Both the position numbers and the translations under genes were made by a program. A stretch of 42,465 nucleotides of DNA from Yersinia similis (GTDB lineage: Bacteria; Pseudomonadota; Gammaproteobacteria; Enterobacterales; Enterobacteriaceae): positions 1 through 42,465 of the forward strand of contig NZ_CGBP01000037.1 of the NCBI RefSeq assembly GCF_001053095.1. The letters are read 5' to 3'. Of this stretch, positions 23,034 through 31,736 are shown one piece after another (within the stretch, counting starts at the first letter, position 1; every line of letters begins with the position of its first letter). Under the pieces are notes generated by a model. The model made no database searches. It saw nothing but the letters and a program-made list of their open reading frames with translations, and was not told where the DNA came from.

Positions 23034-24674
23034 GTGTTAGATAAAATTAAGCAGAAATTGTCACCAGGTCAATTAGGTGAAAATACAAAAACGATTCTTA
23101 TGAGCGCGGTAGCCCTTTTGGTGACAGGCGCGATTATTTTCAGTCTCTGGCGTAGCTCACAGGGCTACACGGCGTTATTTGGTTCGCAGGAGAATATCCC
23201 GGTCACCCAAGTGGTGGAAGTGCTGGAAGGAGAGGCCATCGCCTATCGTATTAACCCAGATAACGGTCAGGTGTTAGTGGCTGAAAATCAGTTGGGTAAA
23301 GCACGTATCTTGCTGGCAGCAAAAGGAATTACTGCCACACTCCCTCTTGGCTATGAGTTGATGGATCAAGAAAGCATGCTTGGCAGCAGCCAATTTATCC
23401 AAAATGTTCGTTATAAACGCAGCCTGGAAGGGGAGTTGGCACAGAGCATGATGGCATTGAGCGCGGTGGAATATGCCAGAGTTCATCTGGGCATGAGTGA
23501 AGCCAGTTCATTCGCCATCAGTAATCGCTCGGAGAGCAGTGCTTCGGTGGTGTTACGCCTGAGATACGGCCAAACATTGAGCACTGAGCAGGTTGGTGCC
23601 ATTGTCCAACTGGTGGCGGGCAGTATTCCCGGAATGAAACCCACGAATGTTCGGGTGGTTGATCAACACGGTGAATTACTGTCACAAGCTTACCAGGCGA
23701 ACAGTGAAGGGCTACCCAGTATGAAAAGTGGGACCGAACTGGCCCACTATCTGCAAAGCACTGCCGAGAAGAATATTGCGAACCTGTTGAATTCGGTGAT
23801 CGGCGCGAATAACTACCGCATCAGTGTTGCCACCCAATTGGATCTGAGCCGTATTGAAGAGACTGCGGAGCACTATGGCCCAGACCCTCGAATCAATGAT
23901 GAAAATATTCAGCAAGAGAACAGTAATGACGATATGGCGATGGGGATCCCTGGGTCGCTAAGCAATCAGCCAATCCCTCAATCTCAAGCCGCTCAAGCGC
24001 CCGCAGCCGTTAGCCGCAGTCAGGCGCAGCGTAAGTATATTTACGATCGCAATATCCGCCATGTGCGTTATCCCGGTTACAAGTTGGAGAAAATGACCGT
24101 TGCGGTGGTGCTGAATAAATCGCTCCCTCTGCTAGCACAGTGGACGCCGGAACAGCAGGAAGAACTTAAACGTTTAATTGAAGATGCCGCCGGTATTGAT
24201 GTTAAGCGTGGGGATTCTCTGACCATTAACATGATGGCCTTCACGGTGCCTACGTTGATTGACGAGCCAGTGATGCCGTGGTGGCAAGAGCCAAGTACTT
24301 TCCGTTGGGCAGAGTTGTTGGGGATAGGGCTGCTGTCATTGCTGGTGCTGTGGTTTGGTGTTCGCCCATTGATGAAACGCTATTCGCGTAAGGGGCCGGA
24401 GAACCTGCCGTTAGCCATTTCCTCGGCGGGTGCAGATGAGGCGCTTGATCATGTGGATACCGGTGTAGACGGTGTAGAAAGTAGCCCGCGTGCAGAAAGC
24501 TCCTTCTCCACGTCTTCTCTCTGGGAAGGCGACGATCTGCCAGAACAAGGTTCCGGTTTGGAAACCAAAATTGCCCACCTGCAACAACTGGCGCAATCAG
24601 AAACTGAACGTACCGCCGAAGTCATTAAACAATGGATTAACAGTAATGAACGAACCAAATCTCAACCTGAGTGA
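23034..24674 (+). CDS. fliF: Flag-2 MS-ring protein FliF (LfiF)
   Basis: The 546-residue protein starts at GTG. Two membrane helices bracket the periplasmic part: TILMSAVALLVTGAIIFSLW near residue 20-40 and the LLGIGLLSLLVLWFGVRPL helix near 430. The ring-building motifs are present (GYTALFGSQENIPV, GYELMDQESMLGSSQF, VRVVDQHGELLSQ). The C-terminal cytosolic tail, which binds FliG, ends TERTAEVIKQWINSNER. The gene overlaps fliG by 29 bases. Length and features are normal for the family. Confidence 0.94.
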   Translation: MLDKIKQKLSPGQLGENTKTILMSAVALLVTGAIIFSLWRSSQGYTALFGSQENIPVTQVVEVLEGEAIAYRINPDNGQVLVAENQLGKARILLAAKGITATLPLGYELMDQESMLGSSQFIQNVRYKRSLEGELAQSMMALSAVEYARVHLGMSEASSFAISNRSESSASVVLRLRYGQTLSTEQVGAIVQLVAGSIPGMKPTNVRVVDQHGELLSQAYQANSEGLPSMKSGTELAHYLQSTAEKNIANLLNSVIGANNYRISVATQLDLSRIEETAEHYGPDPRINDENIQQENSNDDMAMGIPGSLSNQPIPQSQAAQAPAAVSRSQAQRKYIYDRNIRHVRYPGYKLEKMTVAVVLNKSLPLLAQWTPEQQEELKRLIEDAAGIDVKRGDSLTINMMAFTVPTLIDEPVMPWWQEPSTFRWAELLGIGLLSLLVLWFGVRPLMKRYSRKGPENLPLAISSAGADEALDHVDTGVDGVESSPRAESSFSTSSLWEGDDLPEQGSGLETKIAHLQQLAQSETERTAEVIKQWINSNERTKSQPE

Positions 24675-25689
24675 TGACCCAAGCGTCAAAAGTGATACCA
24701 AGGGACGTAGCCGATTGGAACAGGCCAGTATTTTATTACTGAGTATTGGTGAAGAAGCGGCCGCCATGGTGATGCAACAATTGAGCCGTGAGGAGGTGGT
24801 GTGTGTGAGCCAGATGATGTCACGGCTCCATAACATCAAACTGGATCAAGCACGGCAGGCGTTGGATGATTTCTTTCGGGATTATCGTGAGCAGAGTGGC
24901 ATCAATGGTGCTTCACGCAGTTACCTGCAAGCGATCCTGAATAAAGCGTTAGGCAGTGATATCGCTAAAAGTGTGATTAACGGCATTTATGGTGATGAAA
25001 TTCGCCATCGTATGACGCGGTTGCAGTGGGTGGATACGCCGCAGTTGGTGGCGCTGATTGACCAAGAACATTTACAGTTACAGGCGGTGTTCTTGGCCTT
25101 TTTACCCCCAGATGTGGCAGCAACGGTACTGGCGTATCTGGATAAAGATCGCCAGGACGATATCTTGTACCGCATTGCCAAGCTTGATGATGTGAACCGT
25201 GATGTGGTGGATGAACTGGACCGGTTGATTGAACGTGGGGTGGCTGTGCTTTCTGAACATGGTTCCAAAGTGATCGGTATCAAACAGGCCGCTAATATTG
25301 TTAACCGTATTCCCGGCAATCAACAGCAATTGCTGGATCAGTTGGGTGAGCGTGATGAAGAGGTGCTGAATGAACTGAAGGATGAAATGTATGAATTCTT
25401 CATCCTCAGCCGCCAGAGTGAAGCCACCTTGCAGCGCCTAATGGACCTTATCCCGATGAGTGATTGGGCTATTGCCCTGAAAGGAACCGAGCCAGCTTTG
25501 CGCCAGGCCATCTATGACGTGCTGCCTAAACGCCAGATTCAGCAGTTGCAAAATGCGACACAGCGGACGGGGGCGGTTCCTGTTAGCCGTGTCGAACACA
25601 TTCGCAAAGAAATTATGGCGCAGGTGCGGGCACTGGCGGAAGCTGGAGAGATTCAGGTGCAGTTGTTTGCCGAACAGACCATGGAGTAA
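24646..25689 (+). CDS. fliG: Flag-2 motor switch protein FliG (LfiG)
   Basis: The 347-residue protein starts at the ATG at 24646, inside the end of fliF; the frame is open from 24490 but that part is unlike FliG. It has the N-terminal ring-binding domain (RLEQASILLLSIGEEAAAMVMQQ, in part), the EHFPQ-equivalent middle region (IDQEHLQLQAVFLAFLPP) and the C-terminal charged torque helix region near YEFFILSRQSEATLQRLMDLIP. FliG transmits torque from the stator and connects FliF to FliM. The overlap with fliF implies coupled translation. Confidence 0.93.
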   Translation: MNEPNLNLSDDPSVKSDTKGRSRLEQASILLLSIGEEAAAMVMQQLSREEVVCVSQMMSRLHNIKLDQARQALDDFFRDYREQSGINGASRSYLQAILNKALGSDIAKSVINGIYGDEIRHRMTRLQWVDTPQLVALIDQEHLQLQAVFLAFLPPDVAATVLAYLDKDRQDDILYRIAKLDDVNRDVVDELDRLIERGVAVLSEHGSKVIGIKQAANIVNRIPGNQQQLLDQLGERDEEVLNELKDEMYEFFILSRQSEATLQRLMDLIPMSDWAIALKGTEPALRQAIYDVLPKRQIQQLQNATQRTGAVPVSRVEHIRKEIMAQVRALAEAGEIQVQLFAEQTME

Positions 25690-25693
25690 GGCG

Positions 25694-26410
25694 ATGTCGA
25701 TAAAAAACACCCCACGGGCGGGGGCGGTGAAACTGCGGGTTCATCAGTTCCCACCGCTGCGTAAAATGCGTCAAATGGCCCTGTCAGCGGTAGACCAGAC
25801 ACTGGATCCGGCGGAATACCAAAAGCAACTGATGGCGGGTTTTCAGGAGGGGATCAGCCAAGGATTTGATAAAGGGCTGGCCGAAGGGAAAGAAGAAGGC
25901 TATCAGGAAGGGGTACGTCTTGGGCACGATGATGGGCTAAAAAAGGGGCGCATTGAGGGGCGGCAATCTGAGTACGCCAGTTTTAATGATGCGATTAAAC
26001 CTTTCAGCGGCTATGTCACCCAACTACATGCCTATTTGGATGCTTATGAGCAGCGCCGCCGGGATGAGTTATTACAACTGGTGGAGAAAGTGACTCGGCA
26101 GGTGATCCGCTGTGAGCTGGCGTTGCAACCGGCGCAGCTTTTGGCGTTAGTGGAAGAGGCGCTGGCAGCACTGCCCAAGGTACCACAGCAACTCAAGGTT
26201 TATCTGAATCCGGCAGAACTGGGTCGCATTAATGATGTTGCGCCGGAAAAAGTGCAGGCGTGGGGGCTGGTAGCGGATCCAGAAATGGTAGGCGGTGAGT
26301 GCCGTATCGTCACAGAAACCACAGAAATTGATGTAGGTTGTCAGCACCGTTTGGATCAATGCATTGGTGCATTGCACAGCAGTTTTCTGACGGACACTCA
26401 CCATGAGTGA
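25694..26410 (+). CDS. fliH: Flag-2 export ATPase regulator FliH (LfiH)
   Basis: The 238-residue protein starts at the ATG at 25694, four bases after the fliG stop. Glycines stand at every fourth position from residue 49 to 89 (eleven in a row), an extended GxxxG helix ladder. The C-terminal half (about 105-235) has the FliH/YscL pattern (VEKVTRQVIRCELALQPAQL, VYLNPAELGRI, CRIVTETTEIDVG). FliH dimers hold and restrain the FliI ATPase and tether it to the C ring through FliN. Overlaps fliI by eight bases. Confidence 0.9.
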   Translation: MSIKNTPRAGAVKLRVHQFPPLRKMRQMALSAVDQTLDPAEYQKQLMAGFQEGISQGFDKGLAEGKEEGYQEGVRLGHDDGLKKGRIEGRQSEYASFNDAIKPFSGYVTQLHAYLDAYEQRRRDELLQLVEKVTRQVIRCELALQPAQLLALVEEALAALPKVPQQLKVYLNPAELGRINDVAPEKVQAWGLVADPEMVGGECRIVTETTEIDVGCQHRLDQCIGALHSSFLTDTHHE

Positions 26411-27743
26411 ATCACCGGTGCTCGATCATGCTTTGAAATCTATCGATAACATTCATCTGACCCGAGTGGCAGGCCGGCTAGTACGAGTGACGGGGCTGTT
26501 GCTGGAAAGTGTCGGCTGCCGTTTGGCTATTGGCCAGCGCTGTCGCATTGAGAGTGTCGATGAGCGCTTTATTGAGGCGCAGGTGGTTGGGTTTGATCGG
26601 GACATCACCTATCTGATGCCCTTTAAGCATCCCGGTGGGGTGCTGGGGGGGGCGCGGGTGTTCCCGAGCGAGCAGGACGGTGAGTTGCTGATCGGCGATA
26701 GCTGGCTCGGGCGAGTCATTAATGGGCTAGGAGAACCCATTGATGGCAAAGGTCAATTGGGTGGGAGTACGCCACTGCAACAGCAGCTACCGCAGATCCA
26801 TCCATTACAACGGCGGGCAGTAGATACCCCGTTGGATGTCGGCGTCAACGCCATTAACGGCCTACTGACCATCGGCAAAGGCCAGCGGGTGGGGCTGATG
26901 GCGGGTAGTGGGGTCGGTAAAAGTGTGTTGCTCGGCATGATAACCCGCTATACCCAGGCAGATGTGGTGGTAGTGGGGCTGATTGGTGAGCGTGGCCGCG
27001 AAGTGAAAGAGTTTATCGAACATTCGCTACAGGCCGCCGGTATGGCGAAATCCGTGGTGGTGGCCGCGCCCGCCGATGAATCACCGCTGATGCGCATCAA
27101 GGCCACCGAACTCTGCCATTCTATCGCGACCTATTACCGTGACAAAGGCCACGATGTGCTGCTGTTAGTGGATTCGCTGACCCGTTATGCCATGGCCCAG
27201 CGGGAAATTGCCCTTTCACTAGGGGAGCCGCCCGCCACCAAAGGCTACCCGCCGTCCGCCTTTAGCATTATCCCCAGACTGGCTGAAAGCGCCGGTAATA
27301 GCAGTGGCAACGGCACCATGACCGCGATTTATACCGTATTGGCCGAAGGTGACGATCAGCAAGATCCCATTGTCGATTGCGCCAGAGCAGTATTGGACGG
27401 CCACATTGTCTTATCTCGTAAACTGGCGGAGGCGGGGCATTATCCAGCGATTGATATCAGCCAGTCGATCAGCCGTTGTATGAATCAGGTGATTGCCAGC
27501 AAGCAGGCAAAGGCCGCCAGTCTACTGAAACAGTGTTATGCCGATTATATGGCGATCAAACCCCTGATCCCATTGGGCGGTTATGTGGCAGGGGCAGATC
27601 CGATGGCTGATCAGGCGGTGCATTACTACCCGGCGATTACCCAATTTCTGCGCCAGGAGGTGGGCCACCCGGCATTATTTTCTGCCAGCGTTGAACAACT
27701 GACTGGCATGTTTCCCTCCTTTGCCCCCACTGACGAGGCGTAA
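26403..27743 (+). CDS. fliI: Flag-2 export ATPase FliI (LfiI)
   Basis: The 446-residue protein is an F1-beta-like ATPase. Walker A is AGSGVGKS at 167-174, the GERGRE loop at 195-200, Walker B is DVLLLVDSLT at 251-260, and PPATKGYPPSAFSIIPRL is the family signature. It supplies energy for early substrate export, working with FliH and FliJ. The start overlaps fliH by eight bases and fliJ begins four bases after its stop, so fliHIJ form a tight translational unit. Confidence 0.96.
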   Translation: MSESPVLDHALKSIDNIHLTRVAGRLVRVTGLLLESVGCRLAIGQRCRIESVDERFIEAQVVGFDRDITYLMPFKHPGGVLGGARVFPSEQDGELLIGDSWLGRVINGLGEPIDGKGQLGGSTPLQQQLPQIHPLQRRAVDTPLDVGVNAINGLLTIGKGQRVGLMAGSGVGKSVLLGMITRYTQADVVVVGLIGERGREVKEFIEHSLQAAGMAKSVVVAAPADESPLMRIKATELCHSIATYYRDKGHDVLLLVDSLTRYAMAQREIALSLGEPPATKGYPPSAFSIIPRLAESAGNSSGNGTMTAIYTVLAEGDDQQDPIVDCARAVLDGHIVLSRKLAEAGHYPAIDISQSISRCMNQVIASKQAKAASLLKQCYADYMAIKPLIPLGGYVAGADPMADQAVHYYPAITQFLRQEVGHPALFSASVEQLTGMFPSFAPTDEA

Positions 27744-27746
27744 TTC

Positions 27747-28184
27747 ATGAGCGATATGATCGACACACTCCGGCAGCTTCAGCAATTGCGCCAGCGCTCG
27801 CTCAACCAGGTCACCAGCCAGTTAACGCAGCAAAAACAGTTGTGTCAGCGCTATCAACGCAATATCAATGCACTAAATGCCTTAACCCTCTCTGGGGAGG
27901 CATTCCCCGGTGTTTCTGCGTTGCAGATGGCGAATCACGCTGACTATCAGCGCCATATTCAGCGGCTGATTAGCTGGCAAAAGCAGGAGCAGGCACTGGC
28001 TGATATCGAAGCTGGCAATCTACAGATACAGATGCAGCAGCAGGCTCGCCGTGAAAAAATCGTGGCGGTAGTATTGGAGCAACAACAAGAAGAATATCAA
28101 CGAGAACAGGGGCGGCAGGCGCAAAAAAATACTGATGCTCTGGCAACACAGTGCTGGCAACGCCAGCATACGGGCAACATGTAA
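27747..28184 (+). CDS. fliJ: Flag-2 export chaperone-escort protein FliJ (LfiJ)
   Basis: The 145-residue protein is almost wholly helical and very rich in glutamine and arginine (LRQLQQLRQRSLNQVTSQLT, and a second long helix ending EYQREQGRQAQKNTDAL), the expected antiparallel coiled coil of FliJ. It binds inside the FliI ring and to FlhA. Sequence identity within this family is always low; the identification rests on place, size and coiled-coil character. It is the last gene of the lafK operon and is followed by a strong terminator. Confidence 0.85.
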   Translation: MSDMIDTLRQLQQLRQRSLNQVTSQLTQQKQLCQRYQRNINALNALTLSGEAFPGVSALQMANHADYQRHIQRLISWQKQEQALADIEAGNLQIQMQQQARREKIVAVVLEQQQEEYQREQGRQAQKNTDALATQCWQRQHTGNM

Positions 28185-28207
28185 TACCGAACCTCTCAAT
28201 CTGCCAT

Positions 28208-28250
28208 AAAAAATCCGCCATGGGGAATATTGCCTATGGCGGATTTTTTT
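28208..28250. terminator. Bidirectional terminator after fliJ
   Basis: AAAAAATCCGCCAT (28208-28221) pairs with ATGGCGGATTTTTT (28236-28249) around a 14-base loop. A and T runs on either side allow it to end both the lafK-fliJ transcript and the convergent flgM-flgN transcript. Confidence 0.9.
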
Positions 28251-28287
28251 ATTTGGTGGTAACAATCCATAAAGTGATTACTGCATA

Positions 28288-28356
28288 TATACCCTAAATA
28301 AGTCGAGTTGCAGGAAAGCGGCCAACGCATATGCAGCTTGAAGTATGACGGGTATA
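28288..28356. repeat. 69-bp dispersed element, copy 1
   Basis: A 69-bp unit bounded by TATACCC and its inverse GGGTATA, with GAGTTGCAGGAA, CCAACGCA and CTTGAAGTATGACGGG inside. A second complete copy of the same length is at 29164-29232 and a part copy at 40247-40280. It lies between fliJ and flgN, outside both genes. It resembles a non-autonomous palindromic repeat of enterobacterial intergenic regions. Confidence 0.8.
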
Positions 28357-28408
28357 GAGGTTAACGGAAATAAACTCACAGACATAAGTTCACAGACATA
28401 AAAACCAG

Positions 28409-28834
28409 CTAGCCCGCATAAAGAAACTCAGTGGGTTGCTCGACTAATGAAGATAACAATGTTATCTGCTGGGTAAGCAACATGCCGTTGTGATGATTTT
28501 GCTGGTGGCAGGCATTGGCCCGTAACCGCAGGTCAGCCCATAACGCGCCGGCATGTTCGCGGTAGTTTGGCGGTAAACGCGACAGCAACTGGTGGATACC
28601 TTCTTTATTGGCAGGTAATTGCAATTGCTGCATCAGGAGCCGGCGTTCCGTCGCTGTTTTATCAATCATGTTATACAATTCAGTCAGTTGTGGATTAAGT
28701 GCCTCCAGTGCTTCCGTTTGATGCCCAACCATCAATTCACGTTGCTTTATCAACAATTTTTCCAGCGTGATGTAACGCTTCCGGTCTTCCTGAATGTCTA
28801 TCAATAACTGTTTAACCCGTTGTGCCGACCCCAT
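28409..28834 (-). CDS. flgN: Flag-2 export chaperone FlgN (LfgN)
   Basis: The 141-residue helical protein (LIDIQEDRKRYITLEKLLIK, ERRLLMQQLQLP) fits FlgN, the chaperone for the hook-junction proteins FlgK and FlgL. The family is poorly conserved, so the call relies mainly on its place directly after flgM (6 bp) and on size. Late in flagellar assembly it would stabilise and deliver the products of flgK and flgL, both encoded in this cluster. Confidence 0.82.
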   Translation of the reverse strand: MGSAQRVKQLLIDIQEDRKRYITLEKLLIKQRELMVGHQTEALEALNPQLTELYNMIDKTATERRLLMQQLQLPANKEGIHQLLSRLPPNYREHAGALWADLRLRANACHQQNHHNGMLLTQQITLLSSLVEQPTEFLYAG

Positions 28835-28840
28835 AACTGA

Positions 28841-29107
28841 TTACCTTCTGTGGAAGTTGAGTATAGCCCTGGCGACAGCCGCGCTATCGAGTGTGATTTT
28901 TCCTGCTTGTATTGCCGCCTTGGCGGCATCGACCGTCTCACTGTCTACTTCTTGCATGGCGTCCAGCTTGGCATGCAAGTCAGATGTTGCATAGTTATTA
29001 TCGTTAACCACCGCCTTAATGGGGGCTATCGCTTGGACCGCAGATTGCGTATCTGTGCTAACCGGTTGGACGATAAACGGTCGCCGCCGATGCGTGTTAA
29101 TTTCCAT
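28841..29107 (-). CDS. flgM: Flag-2 anti-sigma-28 factor FlgM (LfgM)
   Basis: The 88-residue protein has an unstructured N-terminal half and the FlgM sigma-binding C-terminus (DAMQEVDSETVDAAKAAI, then AGKITLDSAAVARAILNF). It would hold the lateral sigma-28 factor inactive until the hook is complete and it is exported, so linking filament genes to assembly. Its presence implies a lateral sigma-28 gene outside the window. It has an AAAGGTGA-like ribosome site and precedes flgN by 6 bp. Confidence 0.9.
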   Translation of the reverse strand: MEINTHRRRPFIVQPVSTDTQSAVQAIAPIKAVVNDNNYATSDLHAKLDAMQEVDSETVDAAKAAIQAGKITLDSAAVARAILNFHRR

Positions 29108-29163
29108 CTAAAATCACCTTTTGTCAGTTAAATTACTGTGAACTTATTAAATCGCTAAATGCG

Positions 29164-29232
29164 TATACCCTAAATAACTTGAGTTGCAGGAAGACAGCCA
29201 ACGCACAGTCAACTTGAAGTATGACGGGTATA
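29164..29232. repeat. 69-bp dispersed element, copy 2
   Basis: Same length, same TATACCC/GGGTATA ends and the same internal blocks as the copy at 28288-28356, with scattered mismatches and the same orientation. It lies between the flgM start and the flgA stop, in the leader upstream of flgM, so it may be transcribed with flgA. Confidence 0.8.
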
Positions 29233-29329
29233 AATTGCAGCGAATAACACCCACACTATGACTAAAACGGTACAATCTGCCTGGAACTTAACTTGCCGCC
29301 TGAAACTTAAGCGGGTGGTGCAATAACCT

Positions 29330-30085
29330 CTAAGGCGTGGACAGCCCTAACATCCTGACTCTACCGCTGCCATCAACTGTGGCGGTCACCACCCGGCCAC
29401 TGCTGAGGTTTTTCACCTTGATAAGCTCCCCTTTGCGGCCATTTTTTTGTGCTACCCCCAACGTCTGGGCCTCGATGCCGTCTTGCTCGGCCAGCATCAG
29501 AACGTGTTGATTACGGGTCACTAAAACGGGCTGCTCTAATTGTGAGGGGATAACGGGTTGCAACTGGCGAATACGGCGCTTGATGGTTAAGCCGAGGATC
29601 TCGTCCGGATCGGTAATATAGCCGCCCTGAACACCGGTAATATTCTTCTTCTTCAGTTCGATGTCATCCGCTTGCACTTTTTTCCCGCGTTCAAGAGTCT
29701 GTTTCGCCACCCATATAGGCAGATAGATATCCGGCTTTACCGTGGCGACCACTTCCCAGCCCTGACCATCGGGGCAACTTATCTCATAACGCAAACGCGA
29801 TAAATTTTGTGTTTCTGCGGTTGGCAATGCTACCTGAAGTGCTGTTGGGCATGGCTTATAACGGCTTATTTCTGCCGGAATAAAAATATTCATTTTGACG
29901 CTATAGCCCTGCCAATTTTTATTTTTGGCGGTTTGGGCGATATCGGCCGTCGCGGCGTGCAGAGCCTGAGTATAAACCTGTTTTCGGGTGTTGTTTTCAG
30001 CCCCTGAGGCCGCGTTGGCATACAGCAACGCACCACAGATCAATAGGCTGTGTACGCAGTGACGGGTGCGGATAATTAGCGTCAT
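29330..30085 (-). CDS. flgA: Flag-2 P-ring assembly chaperone FlgA (LfgA)
   Basis: The start at 30085 gives 251 residues with a signal peptide (about 1-28, HSLLICGALLYANAASGAEN). The mature protein has the SAF-type domain of FlgA: LERGKKVQADDIELKKKNIT and a C-terminal LVTRNQHVLMLAEQDGIEAQ, then GRVVTATVDGSGRV. FlgA is a periplasmic chaperone needed to build the P ring from FlgI. The frame is open to 30247, but the extra part is not signal-like and would overlap flgB; the ribosome site for the chosen start is weak, so a start at 30148 is possible. It is divergent from flgB. Confidence 0.87.
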   Translation of the reverse strand: MTLIIRTRHCVHSLLICGALLYANAASGAENNTRKQVYTQALHAATADIAQTAKNKNWQGYSVKMNIFIPAEISRYKPCPTALQVALPTAETQNLSRLRYEISCPDGQGWEVVATVKPDIYLPIWVAKQTLERGKKVQADDIELKKKNITGVQGGYITDPDEILGLTIKRRIRQLQPVIPSQLEQPVLVTRNQHVLMLAEQDGIEAQTLGVAQKNGRKGELIKVKNLSSGRVVTATVDGSGRVRMLGLSTP

Positions 30086-30161
30086 TGGCAGAAGGAAGTT
30101 TACCTTCCATTTTTGCGGGCAATAAAAATAAAAAACACTATTAATCATGATGTTATAAACC

Positions 30162-30177
30162 TGGCACGTTAGTTGCA
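30162..30177 (+). promoter_or_regulatory. Sigma-54 promoter before flgB
   Basis: TGGCACGTTAGTTGCA matches the sigma-54 consensus TGGCACG-N4-TTGCA without a mismatch, with GG (30163-30164) and GC (30175-30176) exactly ten bases apart. Transcription should begin about 30188, roughly 48 bases before the flgB start. It fits activation by LafK. Confidence 0.88.
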
Positions 30178-30235
30178 TTGATTGGTGTGATTTCGTGCAA
30201 CAACTGTGTTTTAACATCAAAACAGGACGTATTTT

Positions 30236-30601
30236 GTGGGCATCCATTTTCAGAAAGCATTAGGGGTTCACCCTATGGCGATGCAGCTTCGACTTACCAG
30301 AGCAGAACTGCTATCAGCCAACTTAGCCAATGTGAATACCCCAAATTTCCAGGCTAAAGATATTGACTTTGCCGCTGAAATGCAACGAGCAAAAAGAGGG
30401 AATGGGGTGATGGCGTCTTCTGACCTGACATCACCAAAAATAAAGTACCGGCGGCCCTATCAGCCCTCACTGGATGGCAACACCGTGGCATTAAACGTAG
30501 AGCAAGCGGAGTTCTCGAGAAATTCCCTTGATTATCAAAGCAGTCTGTCATTTCTCAATATGAAATTGACCGGGCTAAAGCAGGCAATTGAAGGGAAATA
30601 A
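30236..30601 (+). CDS. flgB: Flag-2 proximal rod protein FlgB (LfgB)
   Basis: The 121-residue protein starts at GTG (30236) after an AGGA site. It carries the rod/hook family N-terminal motif ANLANVNTPNFQAKDIDF and a C-terminal helix (SSLSFLNMKLTGLKQAIEG) that would pair with it. FlgB forms the proximal rod next to FliE. It is the first gene of the rod, hook and ring operon, driven by the sigma-54 site; flgC follows after two bases. Confidence 0.94.
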   Translation: MGIHFQKALGVHPMAMQLRLTRAELLSANLANVNTPNFQAKDIDFAAEMQRAKRGNGVMASSDLTSPKIKYRRPYQPSLDGNTVALNVEQAEFSRNSLDYQSSLSFLNMKLTGLKQAIEGK

Positions 30602-30603
30602 GG

Positions 30604-31029
30604 ATGTCTTTTAACCAAATCTATCGGGTGGCTGGCTCGGCAATGACCGCCCAGACCATCCGGCTAAATACCATTGCCAGTAATTTGGCGAATGCGGAGT
30701 CACCAGCAGCCTCCGCCGCGACAGTTTATAAAGCTCGCAGCCCGGTGTTTTCGGCGGTTTATTCACCCCGCGCTGCGGCTGAGCCCCGAGGGATCCAGAG
30801 TGCGCAAGTGCAGGTATTGGATGTGGTGGAGGTTGGCGGCTCGGTACAGCGTTATGAGCCCAATCACCCAATGGCCAACCCGCAAGGTTATGTTTTTTAC
30901 CCTGCGGTGAATGTGGTGTCAGAAATGGCTGACATGATGTCAGCATCGCGCAGCTTTGAGACCAATGTTGAAGTATTAAACAGTGTGAAAAGCATGCAGC
31001 AGAGTGTGTTAAAGCTTGGAGAGCGCTAA
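30604..31029 (+). CDS. flgC: Flag-2 proximal rod protein FlgC (LfgC)
   Basis: The 141-residue protein has the rod motif TIRLNTIASNLANAESP at the N-terminus, NHPMANPQGYVFYPAVN in the middle and MADMMSASRSFETNVEVLN at the C-terminus, all diagnostic of FlgC. It builds the proximal rod with FlgB and FlgF. It is spaced two bases from both neighbours, which suggests coupled translation. Confidence 0.95.
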   Translation: MSFNQIYRVAGSAMTAQTIRLNTIASNLANAESPAASAATVYKARSPVFSAVYSPRAAAEPRGIQSAQVQVLDVVEVGGSVQRYEPNHPMANPQGYVFYPAVNVVSEMADMMSASRSFETNVEVLNSVKSMQQSVLKLGER

Positions 31030-31031
31030 CC

Positions 31032-31688
31032 GTGCAGATTAATGAAAGCAGAAATTTAGCCAATATTGGCAATCAATCCCCAGCACTTGAAGGCGGCCTG
31101 CCGGGAGGGGAGCAGTTAAATAACCAATTTATGACCTTGTTGGTAGCGCAGATTAAGAATCAAGATCCACTGAACCCAGCGGATGGCACCGAGTTTGTTA
31201 GCCAAATGGCGCAACTCTCGCAGGTGCAAGCCACGGAAAATATGGCAAAACTGCTCAAGAGCAATACCGTTCAGATGGCGAAAATGCAGACCATGGCGGC
31301 GGCCAATCTGGTCGGGCAGCAGGTGATGGTTGAGAGCAATGAAATTACCTTGGATAAGGCCAGTGTGGCTGGGCGTTTAACGCTGAAACAGCCCGCCCCG
31401 ACGCTGTTACTGCACGTCACTGACATGTTGGGCCACAAGCAGGTTATCGATTTGGGTAAACAACCGGCGGGGCCAGTGAATTTCACCCTTGACCCTGTGG
31501 CGGCCAAGCTCCAACCGGGCCAATACCAAATCAGTGCCGTCAGTGGCAGTGGGGAAGAACTGATTCCGCTAGAAGTGGCAGGCAAAGTGAACAACGTGCG
31601 TATTTCACCACAAGGTGGTGCACCGCAATTGAATATTGCCGGTCTTGGCGAAGTCTCATACCGCCAAATTACGCAGTTTGGGGCCTAA
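31032..31688 (+). CDS. flgD: Flag-2 hook-cap (scaffold) protein FlgD (LfgD)
   Basis: The 218-residue protein starts at GTG (31032). The N-terminal export and scaffold segment includes NQFMTLLVAQIKNQDPLNP and GTEFVSQMAQLSQVQATEN, the FlgD signature. The C-terminal part (about 75-218) is the FlgD Ig/tudor-like region (FTLDPVAAKLQPGQYQISAV). It caps the growing hook and is discarded when the hook is complete. Next to flgC and followed by flgE after 48 bp. Confidence 0.94.
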   Translation: MQINESRNLANIGNQSPALEGGLPGGEQLNNQFMTLLVAQIKNQDPLNPADGTEFVSQMAQLSQVQATENMAKLLKSNTVQMAKMQTMAAANLVGQQVMVESNEITLDKASVAGRLTLKQPAPTLLLHVTDMLGHKQVIDLGKQPAGPVNFTLDPVAAKLQPGQYQISAVSGSGEELIPLEVAGKVNNVRISPQGGAPQLNIAGLGEVSYRQITQFGA

Positions 31689-31736
31689 TTAACACGGCCA
31701 AATCTGATAACCAATTTATTTATAAGGAAATATTTT

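Noticed and set aside
24490-24645. N-terminal extension of the fliG frame
   Set aside because: It lies inside fliF and does not match FliG; the ATG at 24646 gives normal length.
29281-29297. Sigma-54-like sequence CTGGAACTTAACTTGCC on the plus strand
   Set aside because: GG and GC are properly spaced, but the site departs from consensus at several positions and points into the 3' end of flgA on the opposite strand, so it has no gene to serve.
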